Source: Bacillus sp. EB01 (GTDB lineage Bacteria; Bacillota; Bacilli; Bacillales; Cytobacillaceae). From it: DNA of 64,000 bases. The stretch is from assembly GCF_000613125.1 (NCBI RefSeq), contig NZ_HG964497.1:3960372-4024371 (forward strand). The letters are read 5' to 3'. The translations under genes were made by a program, and so were the position numbers. Shown piece by piece: positions 1 to 8,583 of the stretch; the first letter of the stretch is position 1, and every line of letters begins with the position of its first letter. The notes under the pieces were generated by a model that ran no database searches, was not told where the DNA came from, and saw nothing but the letters and a program-made list of their open reading frames with translations.

Positions 1-692
1 TTCCTACCCTCACGGCCAATTATGCGGCCCTTCATCTCATCGTTAGGCAGGTTAACAACTGAAACAGTCGTTTCTGCCACATGGTCTGCAGCGCAACGCT
101 GGATTGCGAGAGAGAGGACTTCTTTTGCCCTCTTGTCCGCTTCTTCCTTCGCGCGGTTTTCGGTTTCTTTGATCATTAAAGCCATATCATGCGCAAGTTC
201 CTTTTCGGCATGATCCAGAATGATCGCTTTCGCTTCTTCCCGAGTCAGTCCCGAGATCCTTTCGAGCTCGGTTTGCTGGGCCCGTACCATCTCGTCCACT
301 TTGCTTTCCATCTGTTCAATATGCTGTTGTCTTTGGTTAAGAGAATCATCCTTTTTCTCCAAAAGGGATTCACGCTTGTTTAGCGTATCATCCTTCCGGT
401 CCAAATTTTCTTCTCTTTGCAGTAACCGGTTTTCTTGTTTTTGCAGTTCATTTCTTCGTTCCCGAACCTCACGTTCAGCTTCAGTCCGAAGCTTGTGAAT
501 TTCATCCTTTGCTTCCAGAAGCGCTTCCTTCTTGGAGGCATCAGCATCACGTCTAGCATCTTCAAGGATTTGTTCAGCTGCGCTTTTAGCACCAGCTATT
601 TGCTTTTCTGCAAAGGACTTACGAATAAAATAGCCAACAACCGCACCGACGAATAGGCCAAGCAAAATGGAGATGAATGTAATGGGTTCCAT
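1..692 (-). CDS. rny: Ribonuclease Y, N-terminal part (runs off window)
   Basis: This is the 5' part of the gene for RNase Y, the membrane-anchored endoribonuclease that starts bulk mRNA decay in Bacillus. About 230 codons are present; the B. subtilis protein is about 520 residues, so the KH and HD domains are mostly outside the window. Visible are an N-terminal membrane segment ([20 protein letters not shown]), then a long charged coiled coil rich in Glu, Lys, Arg and Gln to about residue 200, then the start of the KH domain ending GRIIGREGR. The ATG at 692 follows AGAGGAGGTG. recA lies upstream and ends in its own terminator, and a good promoter sits between the two genes, so rny is probably transcribed separately. 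Confidence 0.95.
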   Translation of the reverse strand, partial: MEPITFISILLGLFVGAVVGYFIRKSFAEKQIAGAKSAAEQILEDARRDADASKKEALLEAKDEIHKLRTEAEREVRERRNELQKQENRLLQREENLDRKDDTLNKRESLLEKKDDSLNQRQQHIEQMESKVDEMVRAQQTELERISGLTREEAKAIILDHAEKELAHDMALMIKETENRAKEEADKRAKEVLSLAIQRCAADHVAETTVSVVNLPNDEMKGRIIGREGR

Positions 693-823
693 TGTTACAC
701 CTCCTCTTGCTATGAACTTTTGTTACATTTTCAAGTGTCGGCATGTACATTGTGTTCAACATACAGCAAGCACCAAGGCTTTTAACATGTAAAATTACCA
801 AAAATGTAAAATATACAATTTTA

Positions 824-852
824 ATTGTATAGCTGACAATATTTATTGTCAA
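824..852 (-). promoter_or_regulatory. Sigma-A promoter of rny with two overlapping palindromes
   Basis: On the minus strand a perfect -35 TTGACA (847-852) is followed after 17 bp by TACAAT (824-829). Two perfect inverted repeats overlap it: TATACAAT-TTTA-ATTGTATA (812-831) covers the -10, and GACAATA-TT-TATTGTC (835-850) covers the spacer and part of the -35. Both use an ACAAT/ATTGT half-site, which suggests operators, but no regulator can be named from sequence. Confidence 0.75.
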
Positions 853-936
853 GGGTAAGTCCATACTCCGGCCCTATCATAAACCAAAATATGGTATAAG
901 GAAAATAAAGGGGATGTTAACCTTCAGTTTCAATCC

Positions 937-963
937 AAAAAAGCAAAGCCGTAACGGCTTTGC
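937..963 (-). terminator. Intrinsic terminator of recA
   Basis: On the minus strand GCAAAGCCG pairs with CGGCTTTGC (943-963) and is followed by six T residues (937-942). It lies 14 bp beyond the recA stop. Confidence 0.9.
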
Positions 964-976
964 TTCGTTGATATGA

Positions 977-2023
977 TTAATCAATCAATTCAAATTGTTC
1001 TGGCTCGTCCTCTTCTTCTTCCTTCACGACCTTAACACCATCGAGTCCATAATGGTCACGGATTTTCTGTTTGACCTGTTCGCGAATTTCAGGATTCTCC
1101 CTAAGGAAAGCCTTGGCATTTTCCCGTCCCTGGCCAATGCGTTCCTCATTATAGGAGTACCAGGAACCGCTTTTCTGGACAATATCCAGTTCAGAGCCAA
1201 TATCAACAATTTCGCCTTCCCTTGAAATACCTTCACCGTACATGATGTCGACTTCGGCCGTACGGAATGGCGGAGCTACCTTGTTTTTAACAACCTTAAT
1301 CTTCGTTTTATTTCCTATCATTTCAGTTCCCTGCTTCAATGTTTCAGCACGGCGTACTTCAAGACGTACAGTTGAATAGAACTTCAGAGCCCGGCCCCCA
1401 GGTGTTGTTTCCGGGTTTCCGAACATTACGCCCACCTTTTCACGAATCTGGTTAATAAAGATGGCAATTGTCTTGGATTTATTGATTGCACCTGAAAGCT
1501 TTCGAAGAGCCTGGGACATTAAGCGTGCCTGCAAACCGACATGTGCGTCACCCATTTCGCCTTCAATTTCGGCTTTCGGTACAAGTGCTGCTACAGAGTC
1601 AACTACAACAATATCGACCGCTCCACTGCGGACAAGAGCTTCAGCAATTTCAAGTGCCTGCTCACCAGTATCAGGCTGGGAAAGCAGCAACTCATCAATG
1701 TTGACGCCTAATTTCTGCGCATAAGCAGGGTCAAGGGCATGCTCCGCATCAATGAACGCAGCCGTTCCTCCCTTTGCCTGAACTTCAGCGATTGCATGAA
1801 GTGCAACAGTCGTTTTACCTGAGCTTTCAGGTCCATAGATTTCAATAATACGGCCGCGTGGATATCCACCGACTCCAAGTGCAATATCAAGGGTAAGGGA
1901 TCCGCTTGAAATAATGGAAATCTGTGTGTCTGTCTTTTCTCCAAGCTTCATGATAGAACCTTTTCCAAACTGCTTTTCAATTTGCTTTAACGCCATTTCA
2001 AGGGCTGCCTGACGATCACTCAC
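977..2023 (-). CDS. recA: Recombinase RecA
   Basis: RecA forms the ATP-dependent filament on single-stranded DNA that drives homologous recombination and LexA self-cleavage in the SOS response. The 348-residue product is full length for Bacillus. Walker A is GPESSGKT at residues 64-71. The tail ends in an acidic run ([15 protein letters not shown]), as in the family. The start ATG follows AAGGAGG. A LexA box and a sigma-A promoter lie about 80-125 bp upstream and a terminator follows, so this is a single-gene, SOS-regulated unit. In B. subtilis pbpX lies between recA and rny; it is absent here. Confidence 0.98.
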   Translation of the reverse strand: MSDRQAALEMALKQIEKQFGKGSIMKLGEKTDTQISIISSGSLTLDIALGVGGYPRGRIIEIYGPESSGKTTVALHAIAEVQAKGGTAAFIDAEHALDPAYAQKLGVNIDELLLSQPDTGEQALEIAEALVRSGAVDIVVVDSVAALVPKAEIEGEMGDAHVGLQARLMSQALRKLSGAINKSKTIAIFINQIREKVGVMFGNPETTPGGRALKFYSTVRLEVRRAETLKQGTEMIGNKTKIKVVKNKVAPPFRTAEVDIMYGEGISREGEIVDIGSELDIVQKSGSWYSYNEERIGQGRENAKAFLRENPEIREQVKQKIRDHYGLDGVKVVKEEEEDEPEQFELID

Positions 2024-2098
2024 TGTGTTTCCTCCTTAAGGTCATATATATAAAAGCATAAGCGATTGCATTCAATCTAGCAAATTACTTCTATTATT

Positions 2099-2127
2099 AC
2101 TATACTATTTTCCAGTCCATTTGTCCA
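2099..2127 (-). promoter_or_regulatory. Sigma-A promoter of recA
   Basis: On the minus strand TGGACA (2122-2127), a 17-bp spacer and TATAGT (2099-2104). The next gene downstream is recA, with a leader of about 70 nt. The LexA box lies just upstream of the -35. Confidence 0.7.
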
Positions 2128-2136
2128 CTAAAAACA

Positions 2137-2150
2137 CGAACATCTATTCG
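2137..2150 (-). promoter_or_regulatory. LexA (DinR) SOS box upstream of recA
   Basis: The minus strand reads CGAAT-AGAT-GTTCG, one base from the Gram-positive consensus CGAAC-N4-GTTCG. Its position 9 bp upstream of the recA -35 fits SOS control of recA. Confidence 0.85.
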
Positions 2151-2268
2151 ACTTTTTTCTTCCCAAGTTAGTCTTAAAAAATTGATTTTGCTGTCTGAAA
2201 TAATCATTTTCACAACTCAAATCACACTGAAAATGCAATCTTTCATTATTAACTGAAATTATTTATGT

Positions 2269-2302
2269 AAAAAAACGAAGGAGCCTAATTGGCTTCCTTC
2301 GT
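2269..2302 (-). terminator. Intrinsic terminator of cinA
   Basis: An 11-bp stem with one bulged base (ACGAAGGAGCC with GGCTTCCTTCGT) followed by about seven T residues on the minus strand. The stem includes the last codons and the TAG stop of cinA. Confidence 0.85.
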
Positions 2303-3538
2303 TTCTTTTAACCTTTTTAACAAGAAATAACACCCGTATTTTACTGTACGGATCCGGTTTGCTTCACGGCTTCCACCAAGATTCAGCTTTTCTACTGTAG
2401 TTGGCTCGCCTTTAATACTTATGCCAATATACACCGTGCCGACCGGCTTTCCCTCCAACTCGTCCGGACCGGCAACACCAGTAAAGCTAATACCTATATC
2501 CGCATTGACGAGGCTGGCAACATTTTCAGCGAGCTCACGCGCGCATTGTGCACTTACAACCCCATCGTTCTCTATAGTTTCTTTTTTAACATGAAGAACT
2601 TCAGCCTTAACTTCATTCGTATAACAGACAACACCGCCCTTAAGGCTGCTTCCCGCACCAGGGATGCTTGTGTATTGTTCTTGGAACATCCCGCCCGTTA
2701 AGCTCTCTGCACTTGAGATCGTCTGTCCTGTTATTTTTAGATGTTTGGCTACTTCATTCATTAGTGATGAATCATCGTATCCGTAAAAATACATACCTAC
2801 ACGGTCAAGGATTTCCTTTTCTACCTCATCAAGCAGTTGAATGGCTGTTTCCAGGATTGAATGCTTGGCGGTTATCCTTAAGGTTACCTCTCCATCAGAT
2901 GCAAGCGGAGCTATTGTAGGATTGCTTTGGCTGTCAATTAAATCCTCAATTTCGTGCTCTAAAAGGGCTTCGCCTATACCAAAGAATCGAAGTACCCTCG
3001 AAATGATTTGTTCATTTTCTTCCATTCTGGACATAAGGGCTGGCGTTCCATAGGATAGGAACATAGGCTCCATTTCCCTAGGCGGTCCAGGAAGGAACAT
3101 GTAGAGCTTTCCGTTTTTTTCAGCGAGCATTCCAGGTGCCATGCCATGGTCGTTTTGCAGGACTTGGGCCCCCTCTAGTACAAGTGCTTGCTTTTTATTG
3201 TTTTCAGTCATTTCCCTGCCAGTCCGCTTAAAGAAAAGTTCGATTCCTTCCATCGCTTTCTGATCCATGACAAGGCCGATCCCTAAATGGGCGGCTGCCG
3301 TTTCTTTAGTCAAGTCGTCCTTTGTAGGTCCAAGCCCGCCAGTCACAATGATTAAGTCTGAACGAGTTTCAGCTATACTAAGGGCACTTTTGAAGCGTAC
3401 AGCGTTATCGCCTACAACAGTATGGTAAAACACATTAATTCCGTTCAGGGCAAGCTGCCCCGACAGAAATTTCGCATTTGTATTATTGATTTGGCCTAGC
3501 AGCAATTCAGAGCCTACCGCGATAATTTCAGCATTCAA
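2285..3538 (-). CDS. cinA: CinA family protein (competence/damage-inducible)
   Basis: The 417-residue protein has the usual two-part CinA layout: an N-terminal MoCF-like domain (about 1-170; [10 protein letters not shown] at 66-75) and a C-terminal CinA domain (about 255-410; [27 protein letters not shown]). The family includes ADP-ribose pyrophosphatase and NMN deamidase activities; which one applies here is not visible. The start is TTG at 3538, preceded by GAAGGTG about ten bases away. It sits upstream of recA as in B. subtilis, but a terminator separates the two, so co-transcription would depend on read-through. pgsA lies 25 bp upstream. Confidence 0.93.
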   Translation of the reverse strand: MNAEIIAVGSELLLGQINNTNAKFLSGQLALNGINVFYHTVVGDNAVRFKSALSIAETRSDLIIVTGGLGPTKDDLTKETAAAHLGIGLVMDQKAMEGIELFFKRTGREMTENNKKQALVLEGAQVLQNDHGMAPGMLAEKNGKLYMFLPGPPREMEPMFLSYGTPALMSRMEENEQIISRVLRFFGIGEALLEHEIEDLIDSQSNPTIAPLASDGEVTLRITAKHSILETAIQLLDEVEKEILDRVGMYFYGYDDSSLMNEVAKHLKITGQTISSAESLTGGMFQEQYTSIPGAGSSLKGGVVCYTNEVKAEVLHVKKETIENDGVVSAQCARELAENVASLVNADIGISFTGVAGPDELEGKPVGTVYIGISIKGEPTTVEKLNLGGSREANRIRTVKYGCYFLLKRLKETKEAN

Positions 3539-3563
3539 CAGTCCATCACACCTTCAATCGCAT

Positions 3564-4142
3564 CTATTTGGAGTTTTTAAAGACATGCATGTTCTTGGAA
3601 AAGTAATCCCATCCTGACCATACCGTGAAAACAAGTGCAACCCATAAAGCTATATCATCAAATGGGAAGCCTATCATTTCAAAAATAATATTATGGAGAA
3701 GCAAAGCTGAGATTGCAACAATTTGGGCCCACGTTTTGATCTTGCCTAGCATATTGGCTGCTACAACCTCACCGCCTTCTACAAGAAGGAGGCGCAGTCC
3801 TGTTACAGCAAATTCCCTGCTAATGATAATAACAACAATCCAGGATGGTGCTAGCTGAAGTTCAACGAGGACAATCAAAGCCGCTGAAACTAGTAACTTA
3901 TCCGCAAGTGGATCGAGGAATTTCCCCATGTTTGTAACAAGCTCATACTTCCTTGCATAATACCCATCCACCCAGTCAGTGGAAGCTGCAATAATGAATA
4001 GCAGGGCTCCAACTAGATGTGCGACTGGAAGTTCTGTGCCTAGCAGATTTAGCTCGCCCCAATTAAATGGTACTAGCATAATAATCAAAAATAGCGGAAT
4101 TAAACAAATTCTAGAGATCGTAATTTTATTTGGGATATTCAT
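3564..4142 (-). CDS. pgsA: Phosphatidylglycerophosphate synthase
   Basis: PgsA transfers glycerol 3-phosphate to CDP-diacylglycerol in the membrane, the committed step to phosphatidylglycerol. The 192-residue protein carries the complete CDP-alcohol phosphotransferase motif: D56-x2-D59-G60-x2-A63-R64-x8-G73-x3-D77-x3-D81. Several hydrophobic segments flank it. The ATG follows TGGAGGAAAG. It probably shares a transcript with cinA, which begins 25 bp downstream of its stop. The upstream neighbour ymfM ends about 60 bp away in a weak hairpin. Confidence 0.97.
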   Translation of the reverse strand: MNIPNKITISRICLIPLFLIIMLVPFNWGELNLLGTELPVAHLVGALLFIIAASTDWVDGYYARKYELVTNMGKFLDPLADKLLVSAALIVLVELQLAPSWIVVIIISREFAVTGLRLLLVEGGEVVAANMLGKIKTWAQIVAISALLLHNIIFEMIGFPFDDIALWVALVFTVWSGWDYFSKNMHVFKNSK

Positions 4143-4177
4143 TTTCTTTCCTCCAGGTTGGTCAAAGTCTCGGGCGT

Positions 4178-4209
4178 GAAAAAATAGCCATCATCTAGGG
4201 ATGACTATT
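4178..4209 (-). terminator. Weak intrinsic terminator behind ymfM
   Basis: AATAGtCATC pairs with GATGgCTATT (one mismatch) on the minus strand, followed by about five T residues. It overlaps the ymfM stop codon. Read-through into pgsA is likely. Confidence 0.5.
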
Positions 4210-5092
4210 GTTCCGTCTTGATATAGCGAATCGTAATATTTTGTGTAATCTCTTTTGATTCGTATTCAAGCTTTTGCCCATTTACATAAATTTCTGTATC
4301 AGAGGTTTTTCCGACACGCATAACTGCTTCCGACTCGTTCGTCAAGTCGACTGTGTGGTCAGCTTTTTCCTTACCCTCTACCAACATTCCTCTGAAGAAA
4401 GATTTTCCACTGCCATTTTTTATTTCCACCCAGGTTTCACCTTTGGAAACTACTTTAAGTTCGAATTTATCGGCATTTTTCAAGTCATAGGTAGTCGATC
4501 CGCCAGTACTCTCAGCAACAACGAGCTCCTGGGCGGGGGTTTCTGGTTCTGCTGGTTCTTCGGTTTCCTTGTCTTCCTCAGTGTCTTCCTTGTCACCTGC
4601 AGTATTATTTTCATTTTTCTTATCTTCGTTTTCAACAATGCTGGCTGGGGGTTGTTTATTTTCTGGTTTTGGAGCGGTATTATTGCCAACAAAGTTTTGG
4701 GCAATGACATAAACCCCGGCCATAAGCCCAATGATGAATACCCAAATAAGAATTTTAGGCAGTAAATCAAAAACCCGGGAGTTTCCTTCAGCCAAGCCTT
4801 TTCTGGATTTTACCCTTGACAGCTGCTCAGGCAGGTCTTTTCTGACAGGGGATGGAATCTCTCCTTCGTACGTATCAAAGACCTCGTCAGGATCAAGCCC
4901 AACAGCCTCTGCATATTGCTTTATAAATGCACGGACATAAAAATCTCCTGGCATACTCGAATAATTTCCTTCCTCGATGCCAGCCAAATATCTTTTCTGT
5001 ATTTTCGTCGCAGCTTGAAGGTCATCAAGGCTTAGCCCCTTAGCCTGTCTTGCTTCCTTCAGCCGGTTACCCAACTCTGTCAATTCAAACAC
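4205..5092 (-). CDS. ymfM: RodZ-family membrane protein YmfM (HTH plus DUF4115)
   Basis: This 295-residue protein is the Bacillus homologue of the cell-shape factor RodZ, which links the MreB cytoskeleton to the elongation machinery. An N-terminal helix-turn-helix of XRE type covers about residues 1-70 (LKEARQAKGLSLDDL...). A single membrane segment lies at about 112-131. A Pro/Glu/Lys-rich extracellular linker (about 140-190) and a C-terminal beta-rich domain of the DUF4115 type (about 195-290) follow. The cytoplasmic HTH with a single transmembrane pass is the family signature. It starts 12 bp after the ymfK stop, so the two genes are likely co-transcribed. Confidence 0.93.
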   Translation of the reverse strand: MFELTELGNRLKEARQAKGLSLDDLQAATKIQKRYLAGIEEGNYSSMPGDFYVRAFIKQYAEAVGLDPDEVFDTYEGEIPSPVRKDLPEQLSRVKSRKGLAEGNSRVFDLLPKILIWVFIIGLMAGVYVIAQNFVGNNTAPKPENKQPPASIVENEDKKNENNTAGDKEDTEEDKETEEPAEPETPAQELVVAESTGGSTTYDLKNADKFELKVVSKGETWVEIKNGSGKSFFRGMLVEGKEKADHTVDLTNESEAVMRVGKTSDTEIYVNGQKLEYESKEITQNITIRYIKTEQ

Positions 5093-5104
5093 CTTCCAAC
5101 TTTA

Positions 5105-5896
5105 TTAAAAATCAAAGTCCCCAAAATTAGATGCCGGGAACCCATCCTTTAGGTCAACAACATCATAGGTTATTTCCTCTTCAGCATCATTGCGGAGTTC
5201 AATAATATAATCAAAATCATCCATTGTATATTCGGAATTCCTTATAAAAATATCCGGATGTTCAATAACCTTAACTGCAGGCAGGCGCATTATTTCTCTT
5301 ACCAGCTGCCAATGCCTTTCATTTGCCCGTTTTGTAGAAACGATGCCATCGATAATAAAAAGGTTGTTAGAGTTATATTCATCCTCTATCAGCTGGCTCC
5401 TGATTGTCTGCTTTAAGAGCGTAGATGAAACAAACAGCCATCTTTTGTTTGCGCAAACGCTTGCTGCAACAATGGATTCGGTTTTCCCTACCCGGGGCAT
5501 TCCTCTAATCCCAATTAGCTTATGGCCTTCTTGTTTATACAGTTCAGCCATAAAATCAACTAATAATCCTAACTCATCCCTGACAAACCTAAACGTTTTT
5601 TTGTCATCGGCATCCCGCTGGATATAGCGCCCATGCCTGACTGCAAGCCGGTCCCTTAATTTAGGTTCTCTTACTTTTATTAGTCTTATTGTATCCATTG
5701 TATGTAATATCGACTCAAGCCTTTGAATTTGATCATCACTTTCGGCAAGAATTAAAAGGCCTCGCCTTCCCTGATCGACACCATTTATCGTAACTATATT
5801 TATGGACAGCATACCAAGAAGGGAAGATATGTCGCCGAGAAGGCCAGGGCGGTTTTTAGTAATTTCGTACTCAACGTACCATTCTTTCTTTGTCAT
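5105..5896 (-). CDS. ymfK: YmfK family protein (ACT-like domain plus P-loop, DUF3388)
   Basis: A 263-residue protein of unknown function, conserved at this place in Bacillus. Residues 5-75 resemble an ACT regulatory fold (YEITKNRPGLLGDISSLLGM). The second half carries a Walker A motif, GMPRVGKTES at 132-141, so nucleotide binding is likely. The combination of ligand-sensing ACT domain and ATPase is unusual, but it is the family architecture. The ATG follows CAGGAGGTAC. It is upstream of ymfM and downstream of the ymfJ terminator. Confidence 0.85.
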   Translation of the reverse strand: MTKKEWYVEYEITKNRPGLLGDISSLLGMLSINIVTINGVDQGRRGLLILAESDDQIQRLESILHTMDTIRLIKVREPKLRDRLAVRHGRYIQRDADDKKTFRFVRDELGLLVDFMAELYKQEGHKLIGIRGMPRVGKTESIVAASVCANKRWLFVSSTLLKQTIRSQLIEDEYNSNNLFIIDGIVSTKRANERHWQLVREIMRLPAVKVIEHPDIFIRNSEYTMDDFDYIIELRNDAEEEITYDVVDLKDGFPASNFGDFDF

Positions 5897-6033
5897 ATGT
5901 ACCTCCTGCCCGATCTTCTGACAAATTTCATCATAATTATCTATACCTATATTAAATGATTTTGGGTTAAAGAGAAAGGAAAAACCATTTATATTATTAT
6001 TATTCGTATAGATGCAGAAATCCTATAAAAAAT

Positions 6034-6058
6034 AAAAAAAGAGAGGATGCTCCTCTCT
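6034..6058 (-). terminator. Intrinsic terminator of ymfJ
   Basis: On the minus strand GAGAGGA-gca-TCCTCTC is followed by seven T residues (6034-6040). It abuts the ymfJ stop codon. Confidence 0.9.
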
Positions 6059-6059
6059 T

Positions 6060-6317
6060 TTACCGGGTTCCGTTATTTTGAACAAGCTTTACCATTATAT
6101 TCGCAATGGCTTGCTGCTCATCTTTATCGGCTACAGACCAAAGATCGGCAAGAATCCTCTCCTGCTCATTTTTTGGTTCAACCTGGTTAGCAAGATAATC
6201 ACCAATCTGATAGGCAAGGTCAGAAACAACATCTTTGCTGACGCCTTCGTCCTGTGCTTGGTGGAGCCTGTCAGCAAGGAAGTCTTCCCATTGTTTCCAG
6301 TTATCTAATACAGACAT
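6060..6317 (-). CDS. ymfJ: Small conserved protein YmfJ (DUF3243)
   Basis: An 85-residue soluble, acidic, predicted all-helical protein (MSVLDNWKQWEDFLADRL...) matching the DUF3243 family found at this locus in Bacillus. No catalytic motif is visible and no function is assigned. The ATG follows AAGGAGGGAT. It lies about 105 bp downstream of ymfI and ends in its own terminator. Confidence 0.85.
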   Translation of the reverse strand: MSVLDNWKQWEDFLADRLHQAQDEGVSKDVVSDLAYQIGDYLANQVEPKNEQERILADLWSVADKDEQQAIANIMVKLVQNNGTR

Positions 6318-6422
6318 CAGTATCCCTCCTTTTTGTTAAGACACAGTTAGTTTGCCGGGAGGGGGCGCTCGCTATGCATGTTTTTTATATTAACGAATTA
6401 AATAGTCCTGTTTTGTCGTTTC

Positions 6423-7145
6423 CTATGTATACCATCCCCCATTGATCGGAAGTACCTGCCCAGTAATATAAGATGCACTGTCTGAAATAAGAAAGGCAAT
6501 TCCCTTTGCTATATCTTCTGGCTGCGCTAATCTTCCCATTGGGATGTCTACAGCTATAGCATCCAACTCTTCGGGGCTGAAACTCTCGAGCATACTGGTA
6601 TTCACTGCCCCCGGCGCTATCGCATTCACCCTTATCCCGCTTAATGCGAGCTCTTTTCCAAGTGCCTTCACAAAAGATAATTGAGCCCCTTTTGCGGCTG
6701 AGTATGCACTTTCACATGCCGCGCCTGATTGTCCCCATATTGAAGAGACCATGATGATTGAGCCTGATTTTTTTATTAGCAGTTTAGGCAGCAGTGAGCG
6801 TGTTAAAAGAATTGGATTCATTACATGAATATTAAACAAATACTGCAGTTCTTGATCGGACAGGTCTTGCAAAAGCCCATAGACACTATTTCCGCTGCAA
6901 TGGATAATGGTATCAAGGTTAAGGACAGAGGAAAGCAGCGGCTTGTACCCGCCTGCACTAGAAAAATCCGCAAATATTGGCACATAGTCTCCGCCATATT
7001 GTCCTAGCTCCTCAATCAACTCTTTTACAACTGTTTCATTTGAATTGTAATGGAGATATAAGTTATATCCATTTCCCGCAAGCTCCCTTGCAACAGCCTT
7101 TCCAATTCCCCCGCTTGCACCCGTGATTAATGCGAATCTCTTCAT
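6423..7145 (-). CDS. ymfI: SDR oxidoreductase YmfI (EF-P 5-aminopentanone reductase family)
   Basis: A 240-residue classical short-chain dehydrogenase. The cofactor motif is TGASGGIG at residues 8-15, and the catalytic Tyr and Lys are Y148-SAA-K152, with Ser134/135 upstream. In B. subtilis YmfI reduces a 5-aminopentanone group on translation factor EF-P, needed for its function at polyproline stretches. The assignment here rests on family plus gene order (ymfH-ymfI-ymfJ). The sequence alone would also fit a 3-oxoacyl-ACP reductase. A start at 7145 follows GGGTGAGG. Confidence 0.88.
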   Translation of the reverse strand: MKRFALITGASGGIGKAVARELAGNGYNLYLHYNSNETVVKELIEELGQYGGDYVPIFADFSSAGGYKPLLSSVLNLDTIIHCSGNSVYGLLQDLSDQELQYLFNIHVMNPILLTRSLLPKLLIKKSGSIIMVSSIWGQSGAACESAYSAAKGAQLSFVKALGKELALSGIRVNAIAPGAVNTSMLESFSPEELDAIAVDIPMGRLAQPEDIAKGIAFLISDSASYITGQVLPINGGWYT

Positions 7146-7260
7146 ACTTCCTCACCCTTTTGAGACATTACTATTGTTAAGATACTTCAAAACTCATATG
7201 CGGGATTCTTTACGTATAACGAAGGATATTCGATATTATAAGAAACCTCTTAAATGAAGG

Positions 7261-7283
7261 GAAAAAGCGCCTTAATGGCGCCT
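7261..7283 (-). terminator. Intrinsic terminator of ymfH
   Basis: GGCGC-cattaa-GGCGC-type hairpin (GCGCC 7267-7271 with GGCGC 7277-7281) and five T residues on the minus strand, 16 bp beyond the ymfH stop. Confidence 0.8.
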
Positions 7284-7298
7284 TTTCAATATGTCTAT

Positions 7299-8582
7299 CT
7301 ATTTTGACAATGGCACTACCTGGCATACTGTAAAGCGTTCTTCTGAAAAAAGATCCCTTGAAACCTTTTGAATGTCATCAAGAGTAATTTTTTCAAGTAC
7401 CGGTACTACCGCGAACAAATCCATTTCGTTAAATGCGTATCGGGTAAACTGATTCGCAATAAATTCCGGAGAGTTGATCGCCCTTAGGAAAGAGCCAATT
7501 TTTTTCCGTTTTGCCCTTTCAAGCTGATCGGTAGAAATTTCACCTGTATTTTCAAGTACACCCCTTAAGGCATTCGCCAATTCATCAGGCCTTGCAGTAT
7601 CCCCTCCAACCATCGCAAAGCCAAACCCGTGTTCCTGGGTGTAATCGAAGGAAAACGTTTCGTCGATAAGGCCCTCGTCATAAAGGCGGGTATAATTTTC
7701 TGAGCTTTTTCCAAAGAGAATATCAAGGAGCAGGTTGATGGACAGTTCCTGAACAAGCATTTCTTCACCGTTTGTACCAACGTTTTGTGCTTTTAGGCCG
7801 ACAAGACATTTCGGAGTTTGGACATTCATTTCAAGCACTTTTTTTGGATTAGAAACACCAACTGCTTCTGGTTCAAACTTCCTTTCCACTTCACTTCTTG
7901 CTTCAAATTGCTTTTTCGTTTGGTTTTCTTTTATCTGGCCCATTATTTTTTCCGGCTCGACAGGTCCGACGACGAAAAGAAGCATATTGGAAGGATGATA
8001 AAACGTGTTATAGCACTCATAAAGCATATCCTTATCAATTTTAGCAATCGACTCAATTGTCCCAGCAATATCAATTTTGACAGGGTGATTATGATACATA
8101 TTTTCAATCAATCCAAAATATAGGCGCCAGTCAGGATTATCATCATACATGGTAATCTCTTGGCCGATAATCCCTTTTTCCTTCTCAACAGTTTTTTCTG
8201 AAAAGTATGGTTCTTGAACGAAATCCATTAACGTTTCCAGATTCTCTTCAACTCTTGAAGTACTCGAGAACAAATAAGCTGTTCTCGTAAAGGAAGTGAA
8301 GGCGTTTGCCGAAGCCCCTTGCCTGCTGAACTGCTGAAAAACATCGCCATCTTCCTTTTCAAAAAGTTTATGTTCAAGGAAGTGGGCAATCCCGTCAGGA
8401 ACTTTTACATATTCACCCTTACCAGGGGGTTTGAATGTATTGTCAATAGAACCGTACTTTGTTGTAAAAGTAGCGTATGTTTTGTTAAAACCTTGTTTTG
8501 GCAGGATATATACATCAAGGCCATTTTGAAGCTTTTCGTAATAGAGTTCTTCCTTTAATTGACTGAATTCAATTTTCTCCAA
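7299..8582 (-). CDS. ymfH: M16-family zinc peptidase YmfH
   Basis: A 427-residue M16 (pitrilysin/MPP-type) peptidase with the inverted zinc motif H67-FL-E70-H71 and a downstream Glu region. It is the catalytic partner of the adjacent non-catalytic YmfF; M16 enzymes often act as such pairs. The start is TTG at 8582, one base after the ymfF stop, with AAGGAGGAG inside the end of ymfF, so the two are translationally coupled. The substrate is unknown. Confidence 0.92.
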   Translation of the reverse strand: MEKIEFSQLKEELYYEKLQNGLDVYILPKQGFNKTYATFTTKYGSIDNTFKPPGKGEYVKVPDGIAHFLEHKLFEKEDGDVFQQFSRQGASANAFTSFTRTAYLFSSTSRVEENLETLMDFVQEPYFSEKTVEKEKGIIGQEITMYDDNPDWRLYFGLIENMYHNHPVKIDIAGTIESIAKIDKDMLYECYNTFYHPSNMLLFVVGPVEPEKIMGQIKENQTKKQFEARSEVERKFEPEAVGVSNPKKVLEMNVQTPKCLVGLKAQNVGTNGEEMLVQELSINLLLDILFGKSSENYTRLYDEGLIDETFSFDYTQEHGFGFAMVGGDTARPDELANALRGVLENTGEISTDQLERAKRKKIGSFLRAINSPEFIANQFTRYAFNEMDLFAVVPVLEKITLDDIQKVSRDLFSEERFTVCQVVPLSK

Positions 8583-8583
8583 G

